A stretch of DNA of 22,940 nt from Bacillota bacterium (lineage in GTDB: Bacteria; Bacillota; Clostridia; Lachnospirales; Bianqueaceae), in contig JAFVHC010000018.1 in the NCBI GenBank assembly GCA_017474705.1, positions 1 to 22,940 of the forward strand, read 5' to 3'. Below the pieces are notes generated by a model, which worked only from the letters and a program-made list of their open reading frames with translations, ran no database searches and was not told the origin of the DNA. A program made the translations under genes and the position numbers. The number at the start of each line of letters is the position of its first letter. Positions within the stretch are counted from its first letter, which is position 1. Below, piece by piece: positions 1 through 7,269 of this stretch.

Positions 1-1
1 G

Positions 2-292
2 AAACTGGCGGGACTTCCTGCGGCCGTCGTGGACCGCGCGCATGAGATCCTGGACGAACTGCTGGATCAGGATATCGCCAAGCGCGCCGGCCAGATCAAA
101 GCCAAGAGACGCGGCCGCGCCGACAAGAAAGAACCTATGGAGGATCAGATGTCCCTGTTCATGCCACAGGCGCAGGAAGAGAATCCCGCACTCGCGAAGC
201 TGAAGGAACTGAAGATCCATGAAATGACGCCGATGCAGGCCATGAACGCATTATATGAACTGCAGCAGGAAGCACTGAAAGAACGGAGGTGA
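2..292 (+). CDS. mutS: MutS DNA mismatch repair ATPase, C-terminal end only
   Basis: The reading frame is open from the window edge and gives the last 96 residues of a protein that starts upstream. It begins KLAGLPAAVVDRAHEIL, the typical MutS segment after the ATPase domain, where the helix-turn-helix and dimerisation region starts (known of the family). A charged linker rich in Lys, Arg and Asp follows, then a short C-terminal helical segment (MTPMQAMNALYELQ) matching the conserved MutS tail. MutS binds mismatched DNA and recruits MutL. The stop lies 4 bases before the mutL start and the mutL ribosome binding site (GGAGG, 285-289) is inside the last mutS codons, so the two genes are co-transcribed. 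The ATPase and mismatch-binding domains are outside the window. Confidence 0.95.
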   Translation, partial: KLAGLPAAVVDRAHEILDELLDQDIAKRAGQIKAKRRGRADKKEPMEDQMSLFMPQAQEENPALAKLKELKIHEMTPMQAMNALYELQQEALKERR

Positions 293-296
293 ACCT

Positions 297-2123
297 ATGT
301 CTGAGATCCGCATGCTGAGCCAGGAAACGATCAATCAGATCGCCGCCGGCGAGGTGATCGAACGGCCGGCGTCCATCGTGAAAGAATTGGTGGAGAACGC
401 CATCGATGCGGGTGCGTCGATGATCCACATCGAGATACGCGAGGGCGGGATCAGCTACATCCGCGTGACGGATAACGGCAGCGGGATCCCCGCCGACCAG
501 ATCCGTCTGGCGTTCAAACGGCATTCGACCAGCAAGATCCGGGATGCCGGAGATCTGACGAATATCGGATCGCTGGGATTCCGCGGTGAGGCATTGGCCA
601 GCATCGCAGCTGTCAGCCGTGTCGAAGTCCTGACACGAACACCTTCTTCCATCACCGGTACCCGCTACGTCATCGAAGGTGGGGAGGAGAAGCGTATGGA
701 GGAGATCGCCGCTCCGGTCGGCACCACCTTCCGTGTGGAGAACCTGTTCTTCAATACACCGGTGCGCAAGAAATTCCTGAAGAAAGAGAATGCGGAAGCC
801 TCCGCGGTCAGTGACTATGTGCAGCGCATGGTCATGGGCCACCCGGAGATCTCCTTCCGTTTCGTCCGCAACGGGAAAGAACCCTCCATCCACAGCCCCG
901 GAAACAACCAGCTGAAGAACAGTATCTTCGCGGTGTACGGCAAAGACGTGCTGTCCGAGATGGTCGAGGTCCGTGCGGACGGACCGGTACGCATCCGCGG
1001 TTATATTTCCAAACCGCAGCAGACCCGCGCCAGCCGCAATTATGAGAATTATTATCTCAACGGCCGATATATCCGCAGCAAGATCATCGAAAACGCGATC
1101 GATGATGCCTATCGTGACTATGTGGTGCCGGGTACCTTCCCGGTCGTTGTCCTGCAGATCGATATGGATCCCGCGGAGCTGGACGTCAACGTCCATCCGA
1201 CCAAGATGCAGGTGCGTTTTACCCGTGAGCATGATGTGGGAACGCTGCTGTATGAAGTGCTGCTGAGCCGCCTTAAGGAACTGGACCTGACCGCAAGACT
1301 GTCCGGTGCTGCCCAGCTGAAACCTGCGACGGAGGAAATTGCTCCTGCGATGCCGGTAATGCCGCCTGCAGGCGCTGTTTCCATATCCCGGCCGGAGATG
1401 CTTGTGCAGCCGGAAGAGCTCCAGCCTGCAGTACCTCAGACTTCCTATGTGCAGGAAGAGATCCTGGTACCACAACAAGTCCCTGAGACGCATATATTGA
1501 AAGAATCCCCTGCATCCTATGAAACAGGACCACAGACCGCTCCGATCCCCCAGGAAATGCGCCTTGTCGGGCAGCTGTTTCGGACGTTCTGGATCGCGGA
1601 ACAGGGCGAGACCGCTTATCTGATCGATCAGCATGCTGCGCATGAACGGGTCCTTTATGACCGGCTGAAAGAAAAACTGTCCAAAGGCAATTTGGATGCG
1701 CAGATCCTGCTGGAACCATTGATCGTGACTTTAGCACCGCAGGCTTATCAGCGTGTAATGGAAGAAAAGGCCGTTTTTGAACGGCTGGGCTACAGTATCG
1801 ACAGTTTTGGCGAGGACAGCGTGATCATCCGTGAGGTACCGTATATCTTCAACGGAGGCCTGGGACAGGAGGATTTTCAGACCATGGTCGACCTGCTGCT
1901 GGAAGGTACACGCCGCGTGGATCAGACGGTCCTGATCGACCGCATGGCCACGATCTCCTGCAAAGCTGCGATCAAAGGCAATGATGCGATCTCCTTTGAG
2001 GAGATGCAGAGCCTGCTGGAGCAGCTGATGGCGTCTCCGAATCCATACAACTGCCCGCACGGCCGGCCGACGATGCTGACCATGACCCATCAGGAACTGG
2101 ATCATCGGTTCAAGCGGTCATAG
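297..2123 (+). CDS. mutL: MutL DNA mismatch repair protein, endonuclease type
   Basis: 608 residues, normal for Gram-positive MutL. The N-terminal GHKL ATPase shows NQIAAGEVIERPASIVKELV with ENAIDAGA, then DNGSGI, KRHSTSKI and GFRGEALASI. A transducer domain runs to about residue 335, followed by a Pro/Gln/Glu-rich linker (about 336-420). The C-terminal dimerisation and endonuclease domain contains DQHAAHERVLYD from residue 444, SCKAAIK, and CPHGRPT from residue 586. These are the metal-binding motifs of nicking MutL proteins, which introduce the strand break in organisms without MutH (family knowledge). The last acidic residue of the DQHA(X)2E(X)4E motif is Asp instead of Glu. The start is set by GGAGG at 285-289. 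miaA begins 9 bases after the stop, so mutS, mutL and miaA look like one operon. Confidence 0.98.
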   Translation: MSEIRMLSQETINQIAAGEVIERPASIVKELVENAIDAGASMIHIEIREGGISYIRVTDNGSGIPADQIRLAFKRHSTSKIRDAGDLTNIGSLGFRGEALASIAAVSRVEVLTRTPSSITGTRYVIEGGEEKRMEEIAAPVGTTFRVENLFFNTPVRKKFLKKENAEASAVSDYVQRMVMGHPEISFRFVRNGKEPSIHSPGNNQLKNSIFAVYGKDVLSEMVEVRADGPVRIRGYISKPQQTRASRNYENYYLNGRYIRSKIIENAIDDAYRDYVVPGTFPVVVLQIDMDPAELDVNVHPTKMQVRFTREHDVGTLLYEVLLSRLKELDLTARLSGAAQLKPATEEIAPAMPVMPPAGAVSISRPEMLVQPEELQPAVPQTSYVQEEILVPQQVPETHILKESPASYETGPQTAPIPQEMRLVGQLFRTFWIAEQGETAYLIDQHAAHERVLYDRLKEKLSKGNLDAQILLEPLIVTLAPQAYQRVMEEKAVFERLGYSIDSFGEDSVIIREVPYIFNGGLGQEDFQTMVDLLLEGTRRVDQTVLIDRMATISCKAAIKGNDAISFEEMQSLLEQLMASPNPYNCPHGRPTMLTMTHQELDHRFKRS

Positions 2124-2132
2124 GAGCCGATC

Positions 2133-3071
2133 ATGGAAAAGCAGAAACTGTTGGTGATCGCCGGGCCGACGGCCTCCGGCAAATCATCTCTTGCCATCCG
2201 GATGGCGAAACGTTGGAACGGCGAAGTGATCTCGGCGGATTCCATGCAGGTCTATCGCCGAATGGATATCGGTACGGCCAAGGTCACACCGGAGGAAGCG
2301 GAGGGCATCCCGCATCATCTCATAGACGTGCTGGAGCCCACGGAGGAGTGGAATGTGGCTCTGTTCCAGGAACAGGCCGAAGCGGCGATCCGGGATATCG
2401 CATCCCGGGGCAGGCTGCCGATCCTTTGTGGGGGCACCGGATTCTATCTGCACGCGCTGCTGTATGGTACGCAGTTTGCTGAGGAGCCCGAACAGCGGGA
2501 CATCCGTCAGGAACTGGAGGACCGGATGCGGACCGAAGGACCGGAGAAGATGCATGAAGCGCTGCGCGCGGTCGATCCGGAAGCGGCCGACAGCATCCAT
2601 CCACACAACGAAAAGCGCGTCATCCGGGCGCTGGAATACTACAGGATCCATGGAACGCCCATCAGTCAGCACAATCGGGAAATGCGGCAGAAACCGTCGC
2701 CGTATGACCTTTGTTTTCTGGCGTTGGACATGGACCGGACGGTCCTGTACGATCGCATCGATCGACGCGTCGATCTGATGATCGAACAGGGACTGGTGGA
2801 CGAAGTGCGTGGGTTGGTCCAGGAGGGACTTTCCGCCGGCATGACGGCGATGCAGGGTTTAGGGTACAAGGAGATCCTTCCATATCTGGAGGGAAGCTGT
2901 ACGTTGGAGGAAGCGGTGCGGGTCCTGAAGCGCGATACCCGTCATTTTGCCAAGCGTCAGCTGACGTGGCTGCGGGCGGAAAAGGACGTGCGCTGGATCG
3001 ATGCAGGGCACGGAGCAGAGGAACTGCTGCGGCAGGCCGAGGAGCAGATTCGCCAGGTTTATGGCAAATAA
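2133..3071 (+). CDS. miaA: tRNA dimethylallyltransferase MiaA
   Basis: 312 residues, typical for the family. MiaA transfers the dimethylallyl group of dimethylallyl diphosphate to N6 of A37 in tRNAs that read UNN codons, the first step toward ms2i6A. The P-loop GPTASGKS is at residues 11-18. The tRNA and catalytic segment SADSMQVYRRMDIGTAK contains Asp36, and HHLIDVLEP and GGTGFYLHALLYG (about 100-112) are also family signatures. The C-terminal part contains the conserved AMQGLGYKE and TRHFAKRQLTWLR segments. The gene follows mutL by 9 bases and is followed by hfq, the same order as in many Firmicutes and in gamma-proteobacteria. A promoter for hfq starts immediately after the miaA stop codon. 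Confidence 0.98.
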   Translation: MEKQKLLVIAGPTASGKSSLAIRMAKRWNGEVISADSMQVYRRMDIGTAKVTPEEAEGIPHHLIDVLEPTEEWNVALFQEQAEAAIRDIASRGRLPILCGGTGFYLHALLYGTQFAEEPEQRDIRQELEDRMRTEGPEKMHEALRAVDPEAADSIHPHNEKRVIRALEYYRIHGTPISQHNREMRQKPSPYDLCFLALDMDRTVLYDRIDRRVDLMIEQGLVDEVRGLVQEGLSAGMTAMQGLGYKEILPYLEGSCTLEEAVRVLKRDTRHFAKRQLTWLRAEKDVRWIDAGHGAEELLRQAEEQIRQVYGK

Positions 3072-3074
3072 AGC

Positions 3075-3103
3075 TTGAAAATACAGACAAAATCAAGTAC
3101 AAT
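3075..3103 (+). promoter_or_regulatory. Sigma-A type promoter for hfq
   Basis: TTGAAA at 3075-3080 and TACAAT at 3098-3103 are separated by exactly 17 bases, a near-consensus vegetative promoter. It starts 4 bases after the miaA stop codon, giving hfq a leader of roughly 30 bases with an AT-rich start. It would let hfq be expressed independently of the mutSL-miaA operon. No transcript data are available here. Confidence 0.75.
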
Positions 3104-3140
3104 CGACTATATATAGATATATGCACTATAGGAGGTTATT

Positions 3141-3380
3141 ATGAACAAACAGATCAATCTGCAGGACTCGTTCCTGAATATCCTGCGTAAAGAACGCAGT
3201 GAGGTGACCATCATCCTGACGAACGGTTATCAACAGAAAGGCATCATCAAAGGCTACGATAATTTCGTCGTCATGCTGGATTCCGACAGCAAACAGATGA
3301 TGATCTATAAACACGCGATCTCCACGATCGTGCCGCTTCGGCCGGTATCCTTCAATACCATCCGGGAGGAGCAGGAATAA
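3141..3380 (+). CDS. hfq: RNA chaperone Hfq
   Basis: 79 residues, the compact Hfq size seen in Gram-positives. Hfq is a hexameric Sm-like protein that binds small RNAs and mRNAs. The N-terminal helix begins NLQDSFLNILRKE, with Gln at position 4 and the conserved LQDSFLN segment. The Sm1 motif includes LTNGYQQKGIIKGYDNFVV, and the Sm2 motif reads YKHAISTIVP, the canonical Hfq signature. There is no long acidic or disordered C-terminal tail as in E. coli. The start is supported by AGGAGG at 3130-3135. The gene has its own promoter just upstream and is followed by a strong hairpin. Confidence 0.98.
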   Translation: MNKQINLQDSFLNILRKERSEVTIILTNGYQQKGIIKGYDNFVVMLDSDSKQMMIYKHAISTIVPLRPVSFNTIREEQE

Positions 3381-3386
3381 AAGACG

Positions 3387-3430
3387 CAATCCACAGGGCC
3401 GACCATAAAGGCTTCTGTGGATTGTTCGGG
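3387..3430 (+). terminator. Hairpin after hfq, probable terminator or attenuator
   Basis: CAATCCACAG (3387-3396) pairs perfectly with CTGTGGATTG (3415-3424). The stem extends inward by GGCC against GGCTT with one bulged base, leaving loop GACCATAAA. The downstream run is weak (TTCGGGTTT), so termination may be partial and the hairpin may act as a processing site or 3' end of the hfq transcript. It sits 7 bases after the hfq stop and about 28 bases before the next start codon. Confidence 0.6.
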
Positions 3431-3451
3431 TTTATGGAAATGAGGACAGGT

Positions 3452-4735
3452 ATGTCATATATAGAATCTTTACAGCGGATGGGCGTCTCCGAGCAGACCG
3501 CATCCTTCTGTTTCGATGCGGAAGAACGGCTGGCGGAGCGCTTCCGCGAAGTCGACCGCATCCAGGATGAGAACCAGTGGAAGGTGCTTTCCGCCATGCA
3601 GGAGCATATGGTCTCTGAGCGTCATCTGGAGGGCAGCACCGGCTACGGTATCGTGGATGATGGACGTGATACACTGGAAGCGGTCTATGCTGAAGTCTTT
3701 GGTGCGGAGGACGCTTTGGTGCGCGCACAGATGATCTCCGGCACGCATGCGCTGACAACGGCTTTGTTCGGCTGTCTGCGTCCGGGCGATGAGGTCCTGT
3801 TCGCTACCGGTGCTCCGTATGACACGCTGCAGGGCGTGGTCGGGATCCGACCGGAGGTCGGTTCTCTGGCAGAGTTCGGGGTGACATACCGCATCGTGGA
3901 ATTAAAGCAAAACGGACTGCCCGATATCGATGCAGTCTGTGCTTCCATCAGCAAAAAGACCCGCATGGTGGCGATCCAACGTTCCAAAGGTTATGCGTTC
4001 CGGCATTCGCTGTCCGTCGAAGAGATCGGACAGATCATCGCCGCCGTCCGTGCGGTACAGCCGGAAGTCATCGTCATGGTCGATAACTGTTATGGAGAAT
4101 TCGTACAGACCATCGAGCCGGGACAGGTCGGTGCGGATCTGACCGTCGGTTCGCTGATCAAGAACCCGGGTGCCGGTCTTGCACCTGTCGGCGGTTATAT
4201 CGCCGGCCGCAAAGATCTGATCGAGCGCTGTGCCGCCTGGCTGAATGCTCCTGGCATCGGTAAAGAAGGCGGGCCTTCGCTGAATATCAATCGTACGTTC
4301 TATCAAGGGCTGTTCCTGGCGCCGCAGGTCGCTGCCAATGCGGTGAAAACGGCCATGCTGGCGGCGGAAGTCTTCCATAGCCTGGGCTTTGCCGTCTCAC
4401 CTGCGGCGGATGAAACACACTATGACATCGTCGAAGCGATCGCGCTTGGCGCGCCGGAACGTGTCCTGGCATTCTGCCGCGGCATCCAGGCAGCGGCCCC
4501 GGTGGATAGTTACGCGACGCCGGAACCCTTCGACATGCCGGGCTACGACTGTCAGGTCATCATGGCAGCCGGCGCCTTCATTTCCGGGGCTTCCATCGAA
4601 CTATCGGCCGATGCGCCGATGGTGCCGCCGTACACCGTCTATTTTCAGGGCGGTCTGACCTACAGCCATGGGAAATATGGTGTGATGAAGGCATTGCAGG
4701 CTCTGGTGGACCAGCATTTGGTGACACTGCCATGA
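3452..4735 (+). CDS. PLP-dependent methionine gamma-lyase family protein (YnbB / 'aluminium resistance' type)
   Basis: 427 residues from the chosen ATG. The frame is open from a TTG at 3422, and ATGs occur at 3434 and 3440, but only 3452 is preceded by a Shine-Dalgarno-like GAGGACAGG. The protein is a fold-type I pyridoxal-phosphate enzyme of the Met_gamma_lyase family (YnbB of Bacillus, COG4100). The signatures are GTHALTTALFGCLRPGDEVL, VDNCYGEF with its cofactor Asp, and the PLP-lysine segment GSLIKNPGAGLAPVGGYIAG with Lys237. The C-terminal ends with SIELSADAPMVPPY and FQGGLTYSHGK, also family hallmarks. The real substrate of this family is poorly known; a C-S lyase activity on sulfur amino acids is inferred from the fold. 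It lies between hfq and an RNA methyltransferase, and its stop overlaps the next start (ATGA). Confidence 0.93.
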   Translation: MSYIESLQRMGVSEQTASFCFDAEERLAERFREVDRIQDENQWKVLSAMQEHMVSERHLEGSTGYGIVDDGRDTLEAVYAEVFGAEDALVRAQMISGTHALTTALFGCLRPGDEVLFATGAPYDTLQGVVGIRPEVGSLAEFGVTYRIVELKQNGLPDIDAVCASISKKTRMVAIQRSKGYAFRHSLSVEEIGQIIAAVRAVQPEVIVMVDNCYGEFVQTIEPGQVGADLTVGSLIKNPGAGLAPVGGYIAGRKDLIERCAAWLNAPGIGKEGGPSLNINRTFYQGLFLAPQVAANAVKTAMLAAEVFHSLGFAVSPAADETHYDIVEAIALGAPERVLAFCRGIQAAAPVDSYATPEPFDMPGYDCQVIMAAGAFISGASIELSADAPMVPPYTVYFQGGLTYSHGKYGVMKALQALVDQHLVTLP

Positions 4736-6105
4736 TGCGGCTGCCGGAAGCATATACGCAACGCATGCGCGGCCTTCTCGGCGCGGAGTACGGATCCTAT
4801 CTGGCTTCGCTGGACCGGGAAGTGTATAACGGCATGCGGACCAACACTTTGAAATCGAGTCCGGAGGCGCTGGCGGAAGCGCGCGGACTGGATGCCGACC
4901 GTGTGCCCTGGTGCCCTGAAGCATTCTATACCAAAGCCGGGGATCAGGCGTCACGCCATCCGTACTATTACGCAGGCCTCTATTATCTGCAGGAACCCAG
5001 CGCTATGCTGCCGGCGGCCACGCTGCCGGTCCAACCGGGAGACCGGGTACTGGATCTGTGTGCCGCGCCGGGCGGCAAAAGCACGCAGCTGCTGTGCAGG
5101 CTGCAGGGAAAAGGCCTCCTTGTCTCCAATGATATCAGTCCTTCCCGGGCGAAAGCATTGCTGAAAAACCTGGAATTGTTCGGTGGCCGCAATTATGTGA
5201 TCACTACTGAGGCGCCGCATAAACTGAAGGAGCGCTTCGGTGGCTTCTTCACCAAGATCCTTGTGGACGCGCCTTGCTCCGGCGAGGGTATGTTCCACAA
5301 AGAACCGCAGATCGTGCGCAATTGGGAGCAATACGGCAATGCTTATTACGCGGCGCTGCAGAAGGAGATCCTCGAACACGCCGCGGCCATGCTGGCTCCT
5401 GGCGGGCAGCTGCTGTATTCCACCTGTACCTTCGCACCGATGGAGGATGAACAGACGATCCAGGATTTCCTGGATGCACATCCGGATTTTCATTTATCAC
5501 GGATCCCGCAGCAGGAAGGCTTCGATCATGGTCACCCGGAATGGATCGAGAAGGGGGATCCTTCTCTGACGAACTGTGTACGTCTGTGGCCGCATAGAGT
5601 GCGCGGGGAAGGTCATTTTGCCGCGCTGCTGGAGCGAGACGGCGATGGTCCTGCCCGGAATATGTCGGAACAACGTACGGCCGTGCCGGAACAGATCGCG
5701 TCCTGGTGCAGAGAAAACCTGAAAACACCATTGGAGCAGATCCTGCCGGAAGGTGCGTCGATCCGCATGCAGGGAGAATACGCTGTGGCGGAGATCCTGC
5801 CGCAGGGATATCTGAAAGGGCTTCGGGTCCTGCGCAGCGGACTATTTCTCGGAACGGTAAAAAAGGACCGGTTCGAGCCTTCGCAGGCTTTCGCCATGGC
5901 TCTGAAAATGAAAGATGCCGCTCATGTGCTGGACCTCCCGGCAGACGGCGACACTGTCATGCGCTACCTTAAAGGCGAGACTTTGAGCGGCGACTTCCGT
6001 AAGGACTGGTTCCTGGTCGGCGTGGATGGTCATCCTCTCGGCTGGGGCAAAGGCGCGGACACTTTATTGAAAAACAAGTATTTGAAAGGTTGGAGATACC
6101 TCTAA
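4732..6105 (+). CDS. RsmF/NOL1/NOP2/Sun family rRNA or tRNA cytosine-C5 methyltransferase
   Basis: 457 residues. An N-terminal RNA-binding domain (about 1-95) with YYLQEPSAM leads into a Rossmann SAM-binding domain with VLDLCAAPGGKSTQL. The two catalytic cysteines of m5C methyltransferases are visible: Cys182 in DAPCSGEGMFHKEP and Cys232 in YSTCTFAPMEDE. In this family the second Cys forms the covalent RNA adduct and the first aids release. The C-terminal 170 residues are the RsmF-type extension with a PUA-like domain, ending in the short LGWGKGADTLLKNKYLKG motif. The closest family naming is RsmF (16S rRNA m5C1407 in E. coli), but the exact target cannot be read from sequence. The start codon overlaps the stop of the upstream gene (ATGA), indicating translational coupling. 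Confidence 0.95.
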   Translation: MMRLPEAYTQRMRGLLGAEYGSYLASLDREVYNGMRTNTLKSSPEALAEARGLDADRVPWCPEAFYTKAGDQASRHPYYYAGLYYLQEPSAMLPAATLPVQPGDRVLDLCAAPGGKSTQLLCRLQGKGLLVSNDISPSRAKALLKNLELFGGRNYVITTEAPHKLKERFGGFFTKILVDAPCSGEGMFHKEPQIVRNWEQYGNAYYAALQKEILEHAAAMLAPGGQLLYSTCTFAPMEDEQTIQDFLDAHPDFHLSRIPQQEGFDHGHPEWIEKGDPSLTNCVRLWPHRVRGEGHFAALLERDGDGPARNMSEQRTAVPEQIASWCRENLKTPLEQILPEGASIRMQGEYAVAEILPQGYLKGLRVLRSGLFLGTVKKDRFEPSQAFAMALKMKDAAHVLDLPADGDTVMRYLKGETLSGDFRKDWFLVGVDGHPLGWGKGADTLLKNKYLKGWRYL

Positions 6106-6132
6106 TAGACATACAGACAGGAGGGTATCAAT

Positions 6133-7269
6133 ATGTATGATCTGATCATTGCCGGAGCGGGGCCGGCCGGAAGTACACTGGCACGCCGCATCGGTAAAGA
6201 CCATAAGGTCCTTTTGCTGGACAAACGGGATCTGAACAGCCCGGTCCATTTCACAGGAGCGGCTGAAAAATGCTGCGGTGGCCTGCTGAACCCGCAGGCA
6301 CAGGATGCATTGACAGAACAAGGCATCGCTCTGCCCAAACGGATCCTTGAGGATCCCCAGTTGTTCTCGGTACGGGCGATCGATTTTGATAATCATATGG
6401 AACGTGTGTATCCCAAACGCTACGTCAATATCGACAGGGTCGCTTTCGACCGCTATCTGATCGAATTGGCAGAGGAACAGCCGGGGGTCACATTGATGGA
6501 ACAGACGTTGCTGCAGGATTTTGAACAGCTGGACGATCGTGTACGCGTCCGTGTGCTGCATAGACCCAGCGGGGAAGTGCGGTACCTGGAAGCAAAGATC
6601 CTGGCCGGTGCGGACGGTGCGGCTTCGATCGTGCGGGAACGCATGAAGGAACGCTATCTGGTCCCGGTCTCAGGCAATGCTTTGAGCGGGGCGCCAAGAG
6701 AGTATGCCTGCCTGCAGGAGCATTTCGTAATGCCGGAAGGGTTCTCCATGCCCTGGCATGCCGCGATATTCGACCGCTATGTCACGGATTTCTACAGTTG
6801 GATGATCCCGAAGGAGAACCGGCTCATCCTGGGCACGGCGATCCCGGCCGGAACAGATCTGCGGCTCAAGTTCTCCAGACTCAAAGCGGAACTGATCGAT
6901 CTGGGATATCCGTTTCAGGGGGAACCCATGTACCGAAGCGGTGCCAAACTGCTCCGGCCTCGTATGTTCGGCAGTGTCATATCCGGCAAAGACCGCATCT
7001 TCCTGTGCGGAGAAGCTGCCGGTCTGATCAGCCCCAGTTCCGCTGAAGGCATCAGCTATGCGATCCGAAGCGGATCATTATTGGCCGACGTCCTGGCAAA
7101 ACCGGAACAAGGCCGTCATAAGGCCTATGATCGGGCACTGTGCGGATTGAAAAAGGAGATAGCGACGAAGAGTTTGAAATCACCTGTAATGTATGAACCA
7201 AAACTGCGAGGACCGGTCTTCATAAGCCGTCTGCTCAGTATCAAGACGGAGGACGTGCATCATGGCTGA
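6133..7269 (+). CDS. Geranylgeranyl reductase family FAD-dependent oxidoreductase
   Basis: 378 residues. The N-terminus MYDLIIAGAGPAGSTLARRI carries the FAD-binding GxGxxG at residues 8-13. A Cys-Cys-Gly-Gly motif (EKCCGGLLNPQAQ, about 49-61) and the second FAD motif FLCGEAAGLISPSSAEGISY (about 290-309) are typical of the geranylgeranyl reductase/CbrA branch of the p-hydroxybenzoate hydroxylase superfamily. Such enzymes reduce isoprenoid double bonds or have unknown substrates. No isoprenoid gene is nearby, so the substrate is open. The start is supported by ACAGGAGGG 10 bases upstream. The gene overlaps the following amidase-like gene by 8 bases. It appears to be cytoplasmic, with no signal peptide. 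Confidence 0.88.
   Translation: MYDLIIAGAGPAGSTLARRIGKDHKVLLLDKRDLNSPVHFTGAAEKCCGGLLNPQAQDALTEQGIALPKRILEDPQLFSVRAIDFDNHMERVYPKRYVNIDRVAFDRYLIELAEEQPGVTLMEQTLLQDFEQLDDRVRVRVLHRPSGEVRYLEAKILAGADGAASIVRERMKERYLVPVSGNALSGAPREYACLQEHFVMPEGFSMPWHAAIFDRYVTDFYSWMIPKENRLILGTAIPAGTDLRLKFSRLKAELIDLGYPFQGEPMYRSGAKLLRPRMFGSVISGKDRIFLCGEAAGLISPSSAEGISYAIRSGSLLADVLAKPEQGRHKAYDRALCGLKKEIATKSLKSPVMYEPKLRGPVFISRLLSIKTEDVHHG

Noticed and set aside
159..1643. Long minus-strand open frame of 494 codons opposite mutL
   Set aside because: It is antisense to a full set of MutL motifs, has no ribosome binding site and its sequence is His/Arg/Asp-rich with no domain.
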